Source of the DNA: Erinaceus europaeus
Lineage: Eukaryota; Chordata; Mammalia; Eulipotyphla; Erinaceidae
NCBI RefSeq assembly: GCF_950295315.1
Contig: NC_080162.1
Location: 75,213,843-75,277,842, forward strand
Length of the DNA stretch: 64,000 nt
Reading direction: 5' to 3'
A program made the position numbers and the translations under genes. The notes beneath the pieces are model-generated. The model did no database searches. It saw only the letters and a program-made list of their open reading frames with translations, and was not told the DNA's origin. The number at the start of each line of letters is the position of its first letter. Positions within the stretch are counted from its first letter, which is position 1. Shown here piece by piece: positions 11,501-21,433 of this stretch.

Positions 11501-14500
11501 CTAGCCAAAAAGAAAAAAGAAAAAAATGGCCACAGGAGCAGTGGATTCATAGTGCAGGCACTGAGCCTCAGTGGTAACCCTGGAGGCAAAAAAAAAAAAA
11601 AAAGAGGGAGAGAGACACCTGCAGCACTGCTTCACCTCTTGTGAAGTTTCCCCCCTGCAGGTAGAGACCAGGGGCTTGAACCTGGGTCCTCATGTACTGT
11701 AATGTGCATGCTCAAGCAGCTGCACCACCACCTGACTCACTCCATATAGTGACTTTTTATAAGATTTATTTATTAATGAGAGAAAACTCAGGGCATCATT
11801 CTGGCATAGCCTTTGGGAATATAACTCTAGGAATCAAGCTCTGGACCTCATGCTTGAGAGTCTGACACTTTATCCACTGTGGCACCTTGCTCCCGACTCC
11901 ACCCCAACCCATACCACTCACCACTTGTATAGTGTTTTTACTACAATTCCTTTTAAATATGAAAGGATTGGAATACATGCTTGAATGTCTCAGCAGGAAC
12001 CCACAAGAAACCGACCCTACAATTTGCCTGTGTGGACAACAGTGGCTCAAAATGTAAGGACAGTTCATTTCTCATTGCATGCCCACTTGTGTAGTTTAAA
12101 TATTTTGCCCTGTGAACTGGTAATATTTAAAATCTTTAAAATTTAAAAATTTAAAATTTGCCTCCAGGGTTACTGCTGGGGTTTGGTGCCTGCACCATGA
12201 ATCCACGGTCCTGGAGGTCATTTTTCCCCATTTTTGTTGCCCTTATTGCTGTTGTTATTGTTGTTGGATAAGAAAGAGAAATCGAGGGGGGGAAGACCCC
12301 TGCAGACCTGTTTCACCACTTGTGAAGCAACCTCCCCTTCACCCCCCGCAAGGGGGGAGCTGGGGGCTCGAACTGGGATCCTTACACCAGTCCTTGCACT
12401 TTGCGCCAAGTGTGCTTAACCCGTTGCACTACCACTAGGCCCCCTTTAAAATGTTTTTAAGGCATGGAACCTAATTGCCTTTTGGTTCACTTGCTCTCAT
12501 CTGATTAGAAAGCTGCCAGAGTTCAGGAATTACAACCCAGAGCTCCACTGTACATTCAGATTATTACTTTTTTTTTTTTTTTTTTTTTTGCCAAATCACT
12601 GATCAGCTTTGGGTTATGGTTGTGCAGGGGATTGAACCTGGGACTTCTGAGCCTCAGGCATGAGTCTCATTGCATAACCATTATGCTATCTACCCCTGCC
12701 CTACATTCAGAATTAACTTAGCAACACTTTAAGGGCCCACTATTTGCCAGGTCTTCTGTAAGCTGTATCATAAGTAGTGTATTCCAGAAGCGGGCAAAGC
12801 ACAGGGCAGTCTCACCTGTTTAGTAAGTAGCAGAGGCTGATTTGAACACAGACATTGAGAACTGGTTCATTTAGGTATGCCTCACATGTCTCACTGCAAA
12901 AGAGGCAGTGATTCTTTCTTCCTTGGGGATATCAAACACACCCATATGCTCATTGCTCTAGTGCTCATGCCTGTGAGGGTTACCATTAGACTCCTATGAC
13001 TCAGCTGACATGATAATAGAGAGGAGATGTTGAGTATCTGCCATTTCCCTCATTTTGCAGGTGAGGAAACTGAGATTCAGAGGCTTAGTAATCCACCTAA
13101 GATCACAAAGTGACTTATGGTAGAATCAGAGCTTCTACCTCCTAGCCTAAGATCCTTATGGCAGTCTTTCACTGACACCCAGAATGGCGCTAAGACAGTA
13201 TAAGACATGTATGTATAAGTATAAGACAATCAAGTGGAGTTCAGCTAAGACACAGGAGCACAATGACAAAGTATTTCTACAGATCAAAGAGCTGTCACAA
13301 GGACAAACCTGGCCAGAGACTGTACTGTTACCTGCGTTAATTCCTTCCCATCAACTGTTTTCCAGACAAGGAACTGAGGGATTCTGAGGTCATCTTGTTC
13401 ATATACAATAGTCTCTAGGCCCTATCCCACAAGGATACATTCCACAACCCCCAATGATAGCCTGAAAGCAAAGGCAATACCAAACCTATATACATTTTTT
13501 TCCACCTATAACATTAAATTTTAAAATTAAGCAAAGGTATTAATAATAGCATAATGGTTATGCAAAAAGACTTTCATGCCTGAGGATCTGAGGTTCCATG
13601 TTCAATCCCCTGCACCACCATAAGCCAGAGCTGACTAGTACTCTGGTAAAAATAAAACAAAGTAAAATAAAAGTTGCATGAATGCAGTCTCTCAAAGTAT
13701 CATACTTAATATTTTTGGACTAAAGTTGACAAAAGGTAGTTGAAACTGGAAAACAAAAGTGTAAACAAGTGGGGGAACTACTGTATTTACTTATTTGCTT
13801 TCCATCTCCACTACTAAGCCAGTGAGCTCAAGGAAGATTGGCACCCCATCTGTCTGGCTCACTACTTTGTCCCTAGCACTAAGTGCCTGTGTCTGCTGCA
13901 TTGCAAGAGCTTAGTTAAGTCATAGTTGGATAGCTGAGTGGGTGAATGACTGCACAACTGAAGACTGTGTCATCTGTAAAGAGTACATTTGATTCCTCTA
14001 ATAGGAAGGCAAGAATAAAACGAAAACCACTGTGGCTGAGAGGTGGTACAGTGGCTAAAGGGTAAGACTTAAAAGCATGGTCCGAGTTTAATCCCCAGCA
14101 TTTCATGTGCTAGAGTGATGCTCTGGTTCTCTCTCTATTAATAATAATTAAAAGTAAACCTAAAACTGCCTCTAGCCAGGGCCTCTTCCTTGAAAGCTGA
14201 TCTGCCATATCTACTTTTATTGGAACTTTCACATTCTTTTTCACTTTATGCAGGGGCTCTTGGGCTTACCAGTTTTTGGAAAGCTACTGACCTAGAGGAC
14301 ATCAGAGACTCTACAGAGATACAAGTAACCATCTGAGTGATTCAGAAGGTGAAGCACTGAAGGCCCTAAGAAGCCGTGTGACCTTGGGTAAGTTATGTCT
14401 GTGCTCTGAGCCTCTATTTTAAAATTTACAGATGAGAACAGAGAATCTTATCTGTAAACTTCAAAGGCAGTTAGTTCTTTTCCTTTTCATTTTTTATTTA

Positions 14501-15154
14501 ATCTTTATTTAGTTATAATGAGAGAGAGAGACTGACCAGAGCACCATTCAGCTCTGGCATAAGGTGCCTAGGCCTTCGGCATACAGAAACTATTGCTCTA
14601 ACAAACTAAGCCATCTTCCCAATCCAGTTCTTAATTTCTGACAGAAGTGAGGGAAACTAGTACTGAAAAAACTGTCCAGTCTACTTTATTCATTTCCACC
14701 TGATATTGTACCCACCAAATTTTAGTGCCTGAATAAAAATATCACCATTATTTTTTAGCGAGTAACCTTATTAAGTGGGTGGGGTGTTCAAGGTATACCT
14801 CTACTTTTTCTGTCAAAGATCAAGAGGCAAACTCAGTAGCATCTTTGGCTTTGTTCTCTGGGAACCTTGGAGCAGGAAGAGGTATGGAAATTTCACCTAC
14901 CTATACAGTTTGTACTTAGAGGCAAAAGCCTTGCCACAGTGCAGCTGAGGGCAGCTATATGGTCTCTGCTCTGGATGGGGGAGAGGTCTCAGCTTCTCCC
15001 CACTTGAGAATGGTGTCCCCGAGATTTCACATTGGCACTTCACTTGACTCTCCACCTCCCGGCCCCGAGGCCTGGGAACTAGTTTCCAGCCCACTTCCTC
15101 CTCCTGCTTTGCATCTTGAATCCAGGGAGGGACGCTGGTGAAAAATGTGGTCAT
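7304..15154 (-). CDS. PLAGL2: PLAGL2 zinc-finger transcription factor (joined coding exons)
   Basis: The coding sequence joins 15154-14901 to 8534-7304 on the minus strand and gives about 494 aa (human 496). PLAGL2 is a nuclear DNA-binding transcription factor of the PLAG family. Six classical C2H2 fingers are visible at about residues 68-90, 98-118, 127-147, 156-176, 191-211 and 219-240. A cysteine-rich stretch near residues 40-42 may be a degenerate extra finger. Downstream lie IKTE (K248) and VKEE (K267), which match SUMO-acceptor motifs known in the human protein, then a Pro/Ser/Leu-rich C-terminal activation region with a poly-Ala run, ending HQAFQ. The start ATG at 15154 matches the recalled human N-terminus (MTTFFTSVPPW). 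An arginine codon is split across the junction (AG in exon 2, G in exon 3). The reading frame is intact. The gene diverges from POFUT1 across a shared CpG island. Confidence 0.97.
8664..8945 (+). repeat. type A SINE
   Basis: Forward copy with head GGGCGTTAGTGCACAAGGTTA, diverged B box, 'CTCTGTCCTATCCAACAAC' body and the long 3' extension 'GCCAGCAATAGCCCCGGAG' before poly-A. It is the first repeat upstream of PLAGL2 exon 3. Confidence 0.85.
9030..9101. mobile_element. mariner-like palindromic MITE
   Basis: A 72-base element bounded by TA on both sides. The left end reads TATTGTTGGAAAAAATCATG. The right end reads GTCATGACTTTTCCGACAAC then CCAATA, close to the reverse complement of the left. 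The TATTGGGTTGTCGGAAAAG-type terminus resembles mammalian mariner terminal repeats such as the bovine mariner (from memory). No transposase is present. Two related copies lie at 51285-51342 and 61307-61739. Confidence 0.7.
9180..9466 (-). repeat. type A SINE
   Basis: Reverse copy: 'TTCCCTTTTGTTGCTCTTG' tail, GATAGGACAGAGAGAAATGG body, inverted B box and a CTGCACTACCACCCGACTCC head. Confidence 0.9.
9490..9813 (-). repeat. type A SINE with long 3' extension
   Basis: Reverse copy that includes the extension 'GCCTGCACTACGAATCCACT' as well as the body and tRNA-like head. It lies 24 bases from the preceding copy. Confidence 0.85.
9882..10131 (+). repeat. type A SINE
   Basis: Forward copy: 'GGGAGTCGGGCAGTAGCACAG' head, CGGTTCAAGCCCC B box, full body. 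It is opposite in orientation to the two copies just upstream. Confidence 0.9.
10155..10425 (+). repeat. type A SINE
   Basis: Forward copy: 'GTAGTGCGGCGGGTTAAGCG' head, perfect GGTTCGAACCCC B box, AACAACGACAACAATAAC tail. It is well conserved and so probably young. Confidence 0.9.
10567..10798 (+). repeat. diverged type B SINE
   Basis: Forward copy with degenerate head 'GGGGACCAGCAAGTGGCTTA', GATTTGAACCC B box and a 3' extension (GGAGCAGTGGACTGGTGCAG). Confidence 0.65.
11018..11170 (+). repeat. type E SINE
   Basis: Forward copy: AGATAGCTCACCTGATAAGG head and 'ATGCCTTGCATGCACATGGC'. A poly-C run follows at about 11132-11145. Confidence 0.65.
11262..11740 (-). repeat. type B SINE split by a type A SINE
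   Basis: A reverse type B copy occupies 11262-11317 (TTGGATAGAGAAATTGAGAG...) and resumes at 11605-11740 (GGGAGAGAGACACCTGCAGC ... CACCACCTGACTC). The break holds the type A copy at 11318-11604. Confidence 0.75.
11318..11604 (+). repeat. type A SINE inserted in a type B SINE
   Basis: Forward copy with head 'GGGGCTGGGCAGTGGCACAT', a poly-G run near 11405 and the long extension ending TAACCCTGGAGGCAAAA plus poly-A. AGAG-rich flanks on both sides are consistent with a short target duplication in the host SINE. Confidence 0.8.
11756..11900 (-). repeat. type D SINE
   Basis: Reverse copy: AAGATTTATTTATTAATGAG tail and 'GACCTCATGCTTGAGAGTCT' before a CTTTATCCACTGTGGCACC head. Confidence 0.75.
12157..12443 (-). 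repeat. type A SINE
   Basis: Reverse copy with full 3' extension (CTCCAGGGTTACTGCTGGGG) and head CCGTTGCACTACCACTAGGC. Confidence 0.85.
12568..12703 (-). repeat. type C SINE
   Basis: Poly-T tail, GATTGAACCTGGGACTTCTG and the head TGCATAACCATTATGCTATC on the plus strand. Confidence 0.8.
13035..13145 (+). repeat. MIR fragment
   Basis: Contains the MIR-like core 'CATTTTGCAGGTGAGGAAAC' followed by TGAGATTCAGAGGCTTAG and 'GATCACAAAGTGACTTATGG'. An old mammalian SINE, recognised from memory of the consensus. Confidence 0.7.
13543..13665 (+). repeat. type C SINE
   Basis: Forward copy: TAGCATAATGGTTATGCAAA head, GTTCAATCCCCTGCACCACC, then a TAAAAATAAAAC tail. Confidence 0.8.
13670..14030. other. 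unassigned intronic sequence
   Basis: PLAGL2 intron 2 sequence with no ORF, RNA gene or repeat I can name. Confidence 0.4.
14036..14155 (+). repeat. type D SINE
   Basis: Forward copy: GAGGTGGTACAGTGGCTAAA head, 'CCGAGTTTAATCCCCAGCA' and AGAGTGATGCTCTGGTTCTC before a TTAATAATAATT tail. Confidence 0.7.
14490..14628 (-). repeat. diverged tRNA-type SINE
   Basis: TTTATTTAATCTTTATTTAG, GAGAGAGAGACTGACCAGAG and 'AAACTAAGCCATCTTCCCAA' look like a reverse type D or E relative. The family is uncertain. Confidence 0.5.
14901..15154 (-). CDS. PLAGL2: PLAGL2 coding exon 2 (start exon)
   Basis: The exon encodes residues 1-84 plus two bases of Arg85: the N-terminal MTTFFTSVPPWIQDAK segment and the first part of zinc finger 1 (C68, C73). 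The donor is AG|GTAGGT just below 14901. Phase 2 at the 3' end matches the single-base start of exon 3. The 5'UTR part of this exon probably runs to 15268, where TTTCAG supplies an acceptor on the minus strand. Confidence 0.96.
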
Positions 15155-15268
15155 GGCAAGGCTAATGGCGAAGGGCCATGCTATTCAGAAAGCCTCCCCA
15201 TCAGCTCCACACAGGTTCTCTGCTCTGTCACAGCCTCCAACGCAGCTTTCAGAAAACAATCGCTTCAC
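15155..15268 (-). other. PLAGL2: 5'UTR portion of PLAGL2 exon 2 (probable)
   Basis: The minus strand reads TTTCAG|GTGAAGCGATTG, with the AG at 15270-15269, giving 114 nt of leader before the ATG. A reasonable acceptor, but not the only possible one. Confidence 0.6.
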
Positions 15269-16105
15269 CTGAAACATCAGAACACCTGGTGTTAGAGAGC
15301 CCAATACACTGACAACATGGGCTCTGGAGGCAGAAACCCCCCATTTCAGTTTCAGCCCTTTCACTTAGAAGCAGGTGACTTTCAGTTTTCTCTGAACTGT
15401 TTTATCATTTATAAAACTGGCATGATACACTCCTAAATCATAAGGATATTTGAGGATTAAGTAAAGTAACCATTTAAGCATTCTGTGGAAGGGTGGGCAC
15501 GTGATGTTTGGTGGCAACTCTAATTACTAGTACCACCTACGCTAATAAGAAACAAGATAATCTGAGGAAGTTAAGACCTTAAACTCCAAACTTTCTCTTT
15601 TGACTTCACTTTTATATCCTTTCCACTAAACCAAGAGATAGACAGCAGCTCCTCCTCTTTACCCTATCCTCCCCTCGCCCACTTTCCACAACTCTCCTCC
15701 TCATAGAGGTGCTAAGAAGCAATAAAATCCCCAAAAGGCAACAGAGGAAAAGGAAAGAAAACTCCCAAAGTTTAGGAAATGTATTTATTTAGGAAATTTA
15801 CACCCTAGAAAGTCAGCCCCTATGCCAGATGTGTTTCTTAGTGGCACACCAACATCAAGAAATCCTGTCTGAGGAGGCAACAGCAGCCTCAACATTTACA
15901 CTAAACCAGTCCTAATCCCATTCTGGCCTCCACCACCTCTCTGAGTCTAGTCATCTAAAGGCTGTTCTTTAGCAAAGGTTAACATCCCAAGGTACCGAGT
16001 GACCCCACCTACAGATCTTCATAGTATTACACGCACTTATTATTATTATGAATAATAATATTACATGCTTGTATTAAACATGTCTTTTCCAATAGACTGA
16101 GATAC

Positions 16106-16331
16106 GAGTATACCTCTTTCAAGGGGCCAAGTGGTGGCACACCTGGTTAAGCGCACAAGGACCCAGGTTCAAGCCCCCAGTCCCCACCTGCAAGGGGAAA
16201 GTTTCACAAGTGGTGAAGCAGGGCTGCAGTTGTCTCTCTGTCTCTTTCCTTCTCTATCTCCCCCTCTCCTCTAAATTTCTATCTCTATCCAATAATAAAA
16301 AATGAAATAAAAAAAGAGTATACCTCTTTCA
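16106..16331 (+). repeat. type B SINE with perfect 16-bp target duplication
   Basis: The SINE body (16122-16315) is flanked by GAGTATACCTCTTTCA at 16106-16121 and 16316-16331, identical on both sides. The head is GGGGCCAAGTGGTGGCACAC and the B box GGTTCAAGCCCCC. The intact duplication indicates a fairly young insertion. Confidence 0.93.
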
Positions 16332-16479
16332 TCTCCATAGTTTCACATCTAGAAAATAAATCTTGGCTTTTAGACGACTAACCTAGTCGCTGTATGCAAA
16401 ATGATCTTAGGTTAGTTTATGTTCACAAAGTCGTGATTTAAATTATGTTTACAGCCCTTCTAAAGTGAAAAATGAAAAA

Positions 16480-16652
16480 ATATTCATTTTATTTATTTTG
16501 AATAGAGACAGAATGGGAAGAGAGTCACGTGAAGCACTGCTTCACTGCTTGTGAAAATTCCTCACTGCAGCTGGGGCCAGGGAACCTGAGGAACCTGAGA
16601 CCTTGCACACTATGATGTGTGTGCTCACCCATGTGCACCACCACCCAGCCTC
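16480..16652 (-). repeat. type B SINE
   Basis: Reverse copy: 'TTTATTTTGAATAGAGACAG' tail, CACTGCTTCACTGCTTGTGA, and a CACCACCACCCAGCCTC head. Confidence 0.75.
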
Positions 16653-19600
16653 AGAAACCCAAAATCTAGATATTTGGGGGACAGGCACATTGGTGAAAAG
16701 GTGGCACACTCCTTTCCTTACATCAACTTGAAAACAAGATTTAACCATATTGGCCCTTGAAATGGGGTGGGGGGGGGGTGGGACGGCGGTGCAGGCCCAC
16801 ATTCACACTCACAGCTCATCACAGATTACCAGTTGCGATGCAGTTTGCTACAAAAGGGGAATTCCCTTCAAAGAAGTCATGCCAAAGTTTGGTCAGGAGG
16901 CTTTTCCATGTGAAGAGAACAAGGGGGCATCTGGGGATTGTCCATGAGAATCTGGGGAGGGCTCCAGCCACACCAACTAACTGTAGGCCACAGAATGCTT
17001 GCTCAGCTCATTAGCACCTGCTGCTTACAGTGACTATTCATCCAACAGACTGGCCCTGAACGAGATGATGGGCTCAGCGGTTCATGCCCCAGAGAGCTTT
17101 GCTCATCATTAACACCAGCTACGTCCTGTTCAGGAACCATTCCTCGTGTTGAAGAAACAAGTGCAAATGTAATACGATAAACATTTCCCCATCATGAGTG
17201 GGGATTTGCCTAGAAAGATCTGCACAAAGGTGACTGCATTTTGCATGAGTCACATGCTAGGAAGGGGAGATAGCATAAAAACTAGTCTCACTTGAGCCTT
17301 CAAGTCATCATAGCATATTTACCTGCTTCACTATAAACCTCAAAGGCCTCTCTGCCTGCTGGCGTTCTTTGTTTAAGTCCCCTCCTTCTTCTTCACAAGG
17401 GTGGAATTACCTGTTTATAATACCAGCAATTACAATGCACCTTGGAATTGGGTAGAGAGCAAGTATGAGTTTGAATGTCTAGTTTGAAGGGAATTTCCTC
17501 TACCTTTAAAGTCAAATTCTGTTCCCTCTGATAGTTAAAATTAGGCACTTCAACCTCTGGAAAGTTGGGAATAATTGCCAGAGGGAAGCAAATTGAATCA
17601 ATAGAGCTAATGTGAGAGGGAAGTGTAGCTCTGGAAATTCCGCACAAACTCAGAAAGAGAACAATATGTCCCCCACCTCCCACACATCCACCTCAGCTAT
17701 TCTCCCGAACAAGCACAAACAAGACACAGCAGTTTAGTATGCTACTACCGAAAGAGTGAGTAATGGGCTTCTAGGAAAGAGGCTGGTGGTGGCTAAGAGA
17801 AGCTCACGAGGTTGTACTGATAGAAGCTGAGGAAGATAGCAGCCATGTGCTTGCCTTGATCTGCATTTAATGAGGCTATGGCTTTAAAAGGTAAACAGCC
17901 AACACCCTGACCCTACTCTTCAGCTTAAAAAAAAAGGCACAACACAGTCCTCACATACAATCCCCCAGTCACAGATAAGCTGCTGAATAACCAAATCTGT
18001 CAGTGTTACCTCAGGAATCCTTTGGGAAATTTAGACTCTCTCCCTCTGTCCTTTGTCTGCAAACACCTCTCTCTGATCCAGGAAGATTCCTGGCCTAGTC
18101 TCACATAATCAGAAGGTTTATTCCATTAGACTTCTTCCTTGGCAAAACTGAAAGAATTCTGCTTCTCTTTCAAAGCTGCTCTTCTGGTCTCACACTCTAC
18201 CCTAACAGAGTAGCCGACAGAACCTGTTCCCATAAAACAAACACAATTGAGCCCTCCCAGGAATTAGTGTTACTCAGTATTTTTCACCCGAAGATTTCTT
18301 TTGGTGGCTGACCTGAAGGGGGAGGTAGCTGGGAGAGAACCCTGAGCTTACTGCCACTAGGTAGCTGTGAAACCATGGGGAGGCTTAACTGTGTTTCTCT
18401 GAATTTAAGTTTCCTCAGTTTCTAAAATACTTATTCTCTTTACCTATAAAGTTCTCACAGAGGACTAGGCTTAACAATACTCTTAGAAGTCTGGCATGAA
18501 CTATGTACTGAGTATATGTAGTGCCATCTCTGAGGTCTAAGTTGTTTCTGCCTCTTTCCTACACAGGATCAGTGTAGTCCTCACCCCACCCCACCCTCTT
18601 TAATGTTACCACTCGAGTCTCAAAGAGAGTTTCCTTCCCTTACCAACCTCTCCCCAGAACAGTCTTCCCCTTTTCCCTCATGATTAACCCTCATGTTTCC
18701 CCTCTAATCAGTTTCTCTCCTTCTTTACTTTCCTCCAGCACCATCTCCTGAGCAGAATTCTGTCTTGCCCATTAAGGTTCCATAACCTAAATACTAGTTA
18801 AAAACAAAAACAAACAAACAAAAAAACTCTGTGTGGCCCTCTCAGAAAGTTGAAACCAAGGCAGACTGTACCCTAGTCTGTCTGTCCTTTGTTGTATGCC
18901 ACGATGCCTGCTGCCCTCTGATGAAACTATAGTTTTTATGGTGTTACATCATCTCTATAGAAACTTCATTCTTTCTCCATTATTAGCCTGTTTCCTCATC
19001 TGTAAAGCTAAAAATACTTACTTCACAGACTTGTTGTAGGGATTATTTTAGTCAGGTATGCAGAGCTCAATATAGGGCTTGGCTTGCTGTAAGTATCCAA
19101 CAAAAGGCAGCTATTATCTTTAGTCATTGTATTAAGTTGCCTATTCCCACCTTCTGCTGCCACACTTGAATTCTCCCAAACCTCCAAAAACACTGTTGAG
19201 AAATAGCCCCCCTGCAGCAAAGAAAGAGTTAAACTCTGTGTTCTTAACTAGAGAGACCCACAGAGGATTAACAGCTCCACTTCAGTGACTACCCTAAAAT
19301 AGCTTTTATCCCTCCTGCCCAAGAGCTACTTGGGGATCTGAAGAACTCAATTCAACACCTGCCGAGGAGGAAACACACCCAGGAAAGTTGCTTGGGGGGT
19401 TGGGGTGGACAGAATCTTCCTTTAAGCAGGACCAAAAATAGCAACTGGGAAATTAAAAATAGGTTTAAAGACAAAAGCCAGACCCTGACCCGGGCACCAG
19501 AAACAAATCCAAAAGACACAAGAGACTGGCTGGAAAAGTGAGAAGGAAAGGAGGGAATAGAATAGTCCCCCCCGCCCCCCCCCCCAGCACACACAGAGTT

Positions 19601-20990
19601 CAGAATGGTGGGAGAATTAAATTACAGGGAGGCTAGAGAGTCTCAATGACTTGCATCATTCCAGGAGACATCAAACAGGATTAACAGGGGTTGGATTTAC
19701 TCTCGGGCTGATAGTTCTTCTGTCAGTATAGATGGGCTCTCTTTGGAGTCCCTTTGATTCACTATTTCCTCACTATTCCCACTCCTGAGGAGGTCTAGAG
19801 CAAATGGCTGCAACTCACTACAGCCCCATCTTTATGAAGAGGAAACCTGACTAGACCTGACACCCCCCCCCCCACACACACACACACATCTCCGCCTCAT
19901 CCAGTGGCCTCACCTTGTGGGGGGAGGGTTAGAAACCTAAGGCCAGACTCTTAGCAGTCCCCGGCTGACAGGTGGAAAAACATACAAGCCTCGAGACACT
20001 ATATTTTCAGGTGAAAGTACCAACTAGCACCCCAGGCCACTTACTTATCCCCCTTAGCTTCCCCGGTCCAGGTCTCTTCCCCCTTATTAAGCTGGGGCCA
20101 AAGCATGGGAACGGATTGGCAGGAAGACAGACTGGGTCTTTCGGCAGTTTCTGGACCCAACCCACAGGACAGTAGGAAAGGTTTTTAAATCCAGGGACTG
20201 GGAGAGATGGGAGTGGACGGTTGAGGGCAAAGAGACAGACAACCTGGGAGAAGTTTCGACGAGGTGTACGAGCAGATGTGGCAAGGAATCACGAACAAGT
20301 TATCTGGGTCTCCAAAGACATCCCCGCCCCCACCCAAAAAGAAACAGGGATTATAAAGGCTGGAGGGTCCCACTGGTTGAAGATTGTCAGAAGTGAATTC
20401 CTTTAACTTCAAGAGTCTCAAAATGGGGACTTGAGTGGATGTGTAGGAGTATGGTATGGCCTAGGAGAGAGAACTACAGGCAGGTATAGAGCCTGGTATT
20501 TGAGAGAAGCCTCAAGAGAAGTTATGTGGTTTTATAAAATGAAAGAAGTTAAGAGCGGACTACTGGGCGCCGGAAAGGGGGCTCTGTGGGTCGGAGGAGG
20601 CGTGTCTAAGGAGAGGCAGCAGGTGCAGCTTATCTGCGTCCCCCAGACCCGGTTCCCCGCTAAGGTCAGCAACGCGTTATCTGGGTCTCCAGGGAGCCTG
20701 GGGGGTCGGGGGCTGGGGGGGACCCTCAGGACTAAGTCTCGAAGTCTCGGAAGGAAGACGATCCGTACGGGTTGTTTCGGATTCCTGGGCCCCAGATACT
20801 GAGTCGGAGAAAAGTTTTTGCCACTCTGGGGCCTATCTGGGCGCGGGTTGGCGCAGAGGGGGGCCCCCCTCCGGCCCGGGGTGTGGGTGAATGCGTCGAG
20901 GGCCCCGAGATGAGAGGCGCCGCAGCTCCGGGCGCACGAGACGGCCTCCCGCCCCGCTCCCCGTCGCCTCCCCCCGGAGCCCTCGCCGGC
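16653..20990. other. SINE-free stretch of PLAGL2 intron 1
   Basis: 4.3 kb without a recognisable lineage-specific SINE. It contains short homopolymers (poly-G at 16766, poly-C at 19567 and 19862) and a possible MIR near 19030-19130. Such depletion next to a promoter often marks conserved regulatory DNA, but no specific element can be named from sequence alone. Confidence 0.5.
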
Positions 20991-20996
20991 ACTCAC

Positions 20997-21090
20997 CGCG
21001 CTCGGAGCCCCGCGCTGCGGGCCGGGCCGCGCTCGGGCTCCGCCAGGCCCGCTCAGGCCCCGGTAGTGGCGGCGGTCGGGCCATTGTGCG
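20997..21090 (-). other. PLAGL2: PLAGL2 non-coding exon 1 (approximate 5' end)
   Basis: An excellent donor, GCG|GTGAGT, lies on the minus strand with its last exonic base at 20997. The exon extends upstream into the CpG island. The start site is not visible, so 21090 is a guess. It contains no start codon used by the protein. Confidence 0.6.
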
Positions 21091-21102
21091 GTGCATTGTG
21101 GG
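21087..21102 (-). promoter_or_regulatory. ZNF143/SBS-like binding site
   Basis: The minus strand reads CCCACAATGCACCGCA, which fits the core of the ZNF143 (Staf) consensus CCCAnMATGCAYYRC, common in bidirectional CpG-island promoters. Motif match by eye only. Confidence 0.5.
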
Positions 21103-21300
21103 AGCCGCGCGAGCGGGGGATCGGGCAGTGAAGGGGGCGGTGCCGCGGCTCTCTATGGTCCCGCCCGCCCGCCGGCTAGAGCGGCTGGGGCGATGCGCGG
21201 GCGGCGCGCGGGGGCCGCCGGGAGCGGGGCGGGCTTTCGCTCGCGTCCCGCCTTCTCTCTCCGCCTCGAAGCAGCGGCGCGCTGAGCGGCCGACGCTAAC

Positions 21301-21433
21301 ATGGTTGTTGCTGCGTGGGCATGGTGTCCCGCGCCCTTGCGCGTGTCTTTCCTGCTGCTGCTTCTGCGGCTCCAGGGGCTGCTGGCGGGCTCCTGGGACC
21401 CGGCTGGTTACCTGCTCTACTGCCCATGCATGG
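21301..21433 (+). CDS. POFUT1: POFUT1 coding exon 1
   Basis: Encodes residues 1-44 and the first base of Gly45: signal peptide plus [14 protein letters not shown]. The donor is ATGG|GTAAGG. The segment before SWDP differs from human, as expected for a signal peptide. The 5'UTR lies in the GC-rich stretch upstream (start site not resolved). Confidence 0.95.

Larger units (their letters stand above)
8535..14900 (-). other. PLAGL2: PLAGL2 intron 2
   Basis: A GT-AG intron on the minus strand: donor GTAGGT at 14900-14895, acceptor CCCCAG at 8535-8540. It is densely packed with SINEs between 8.66 and 12.7 kb and holds one mariner-like palindrome. Confidence 0.9.
15269..20996 (-). other. PLAGL2: PLAGL2 intron 1
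   Basis: Runs from the donor GTGAGT at 20996-20991 to the acceptor near 15269. Only two SINEs occur, both near its 3' end (16122-16652). The next 4.3 kb has none, against one per few hundred bases elsewhere. A MIR-like segment (about 15305-15480) is present. No ORF of note. Confidence 0.75.
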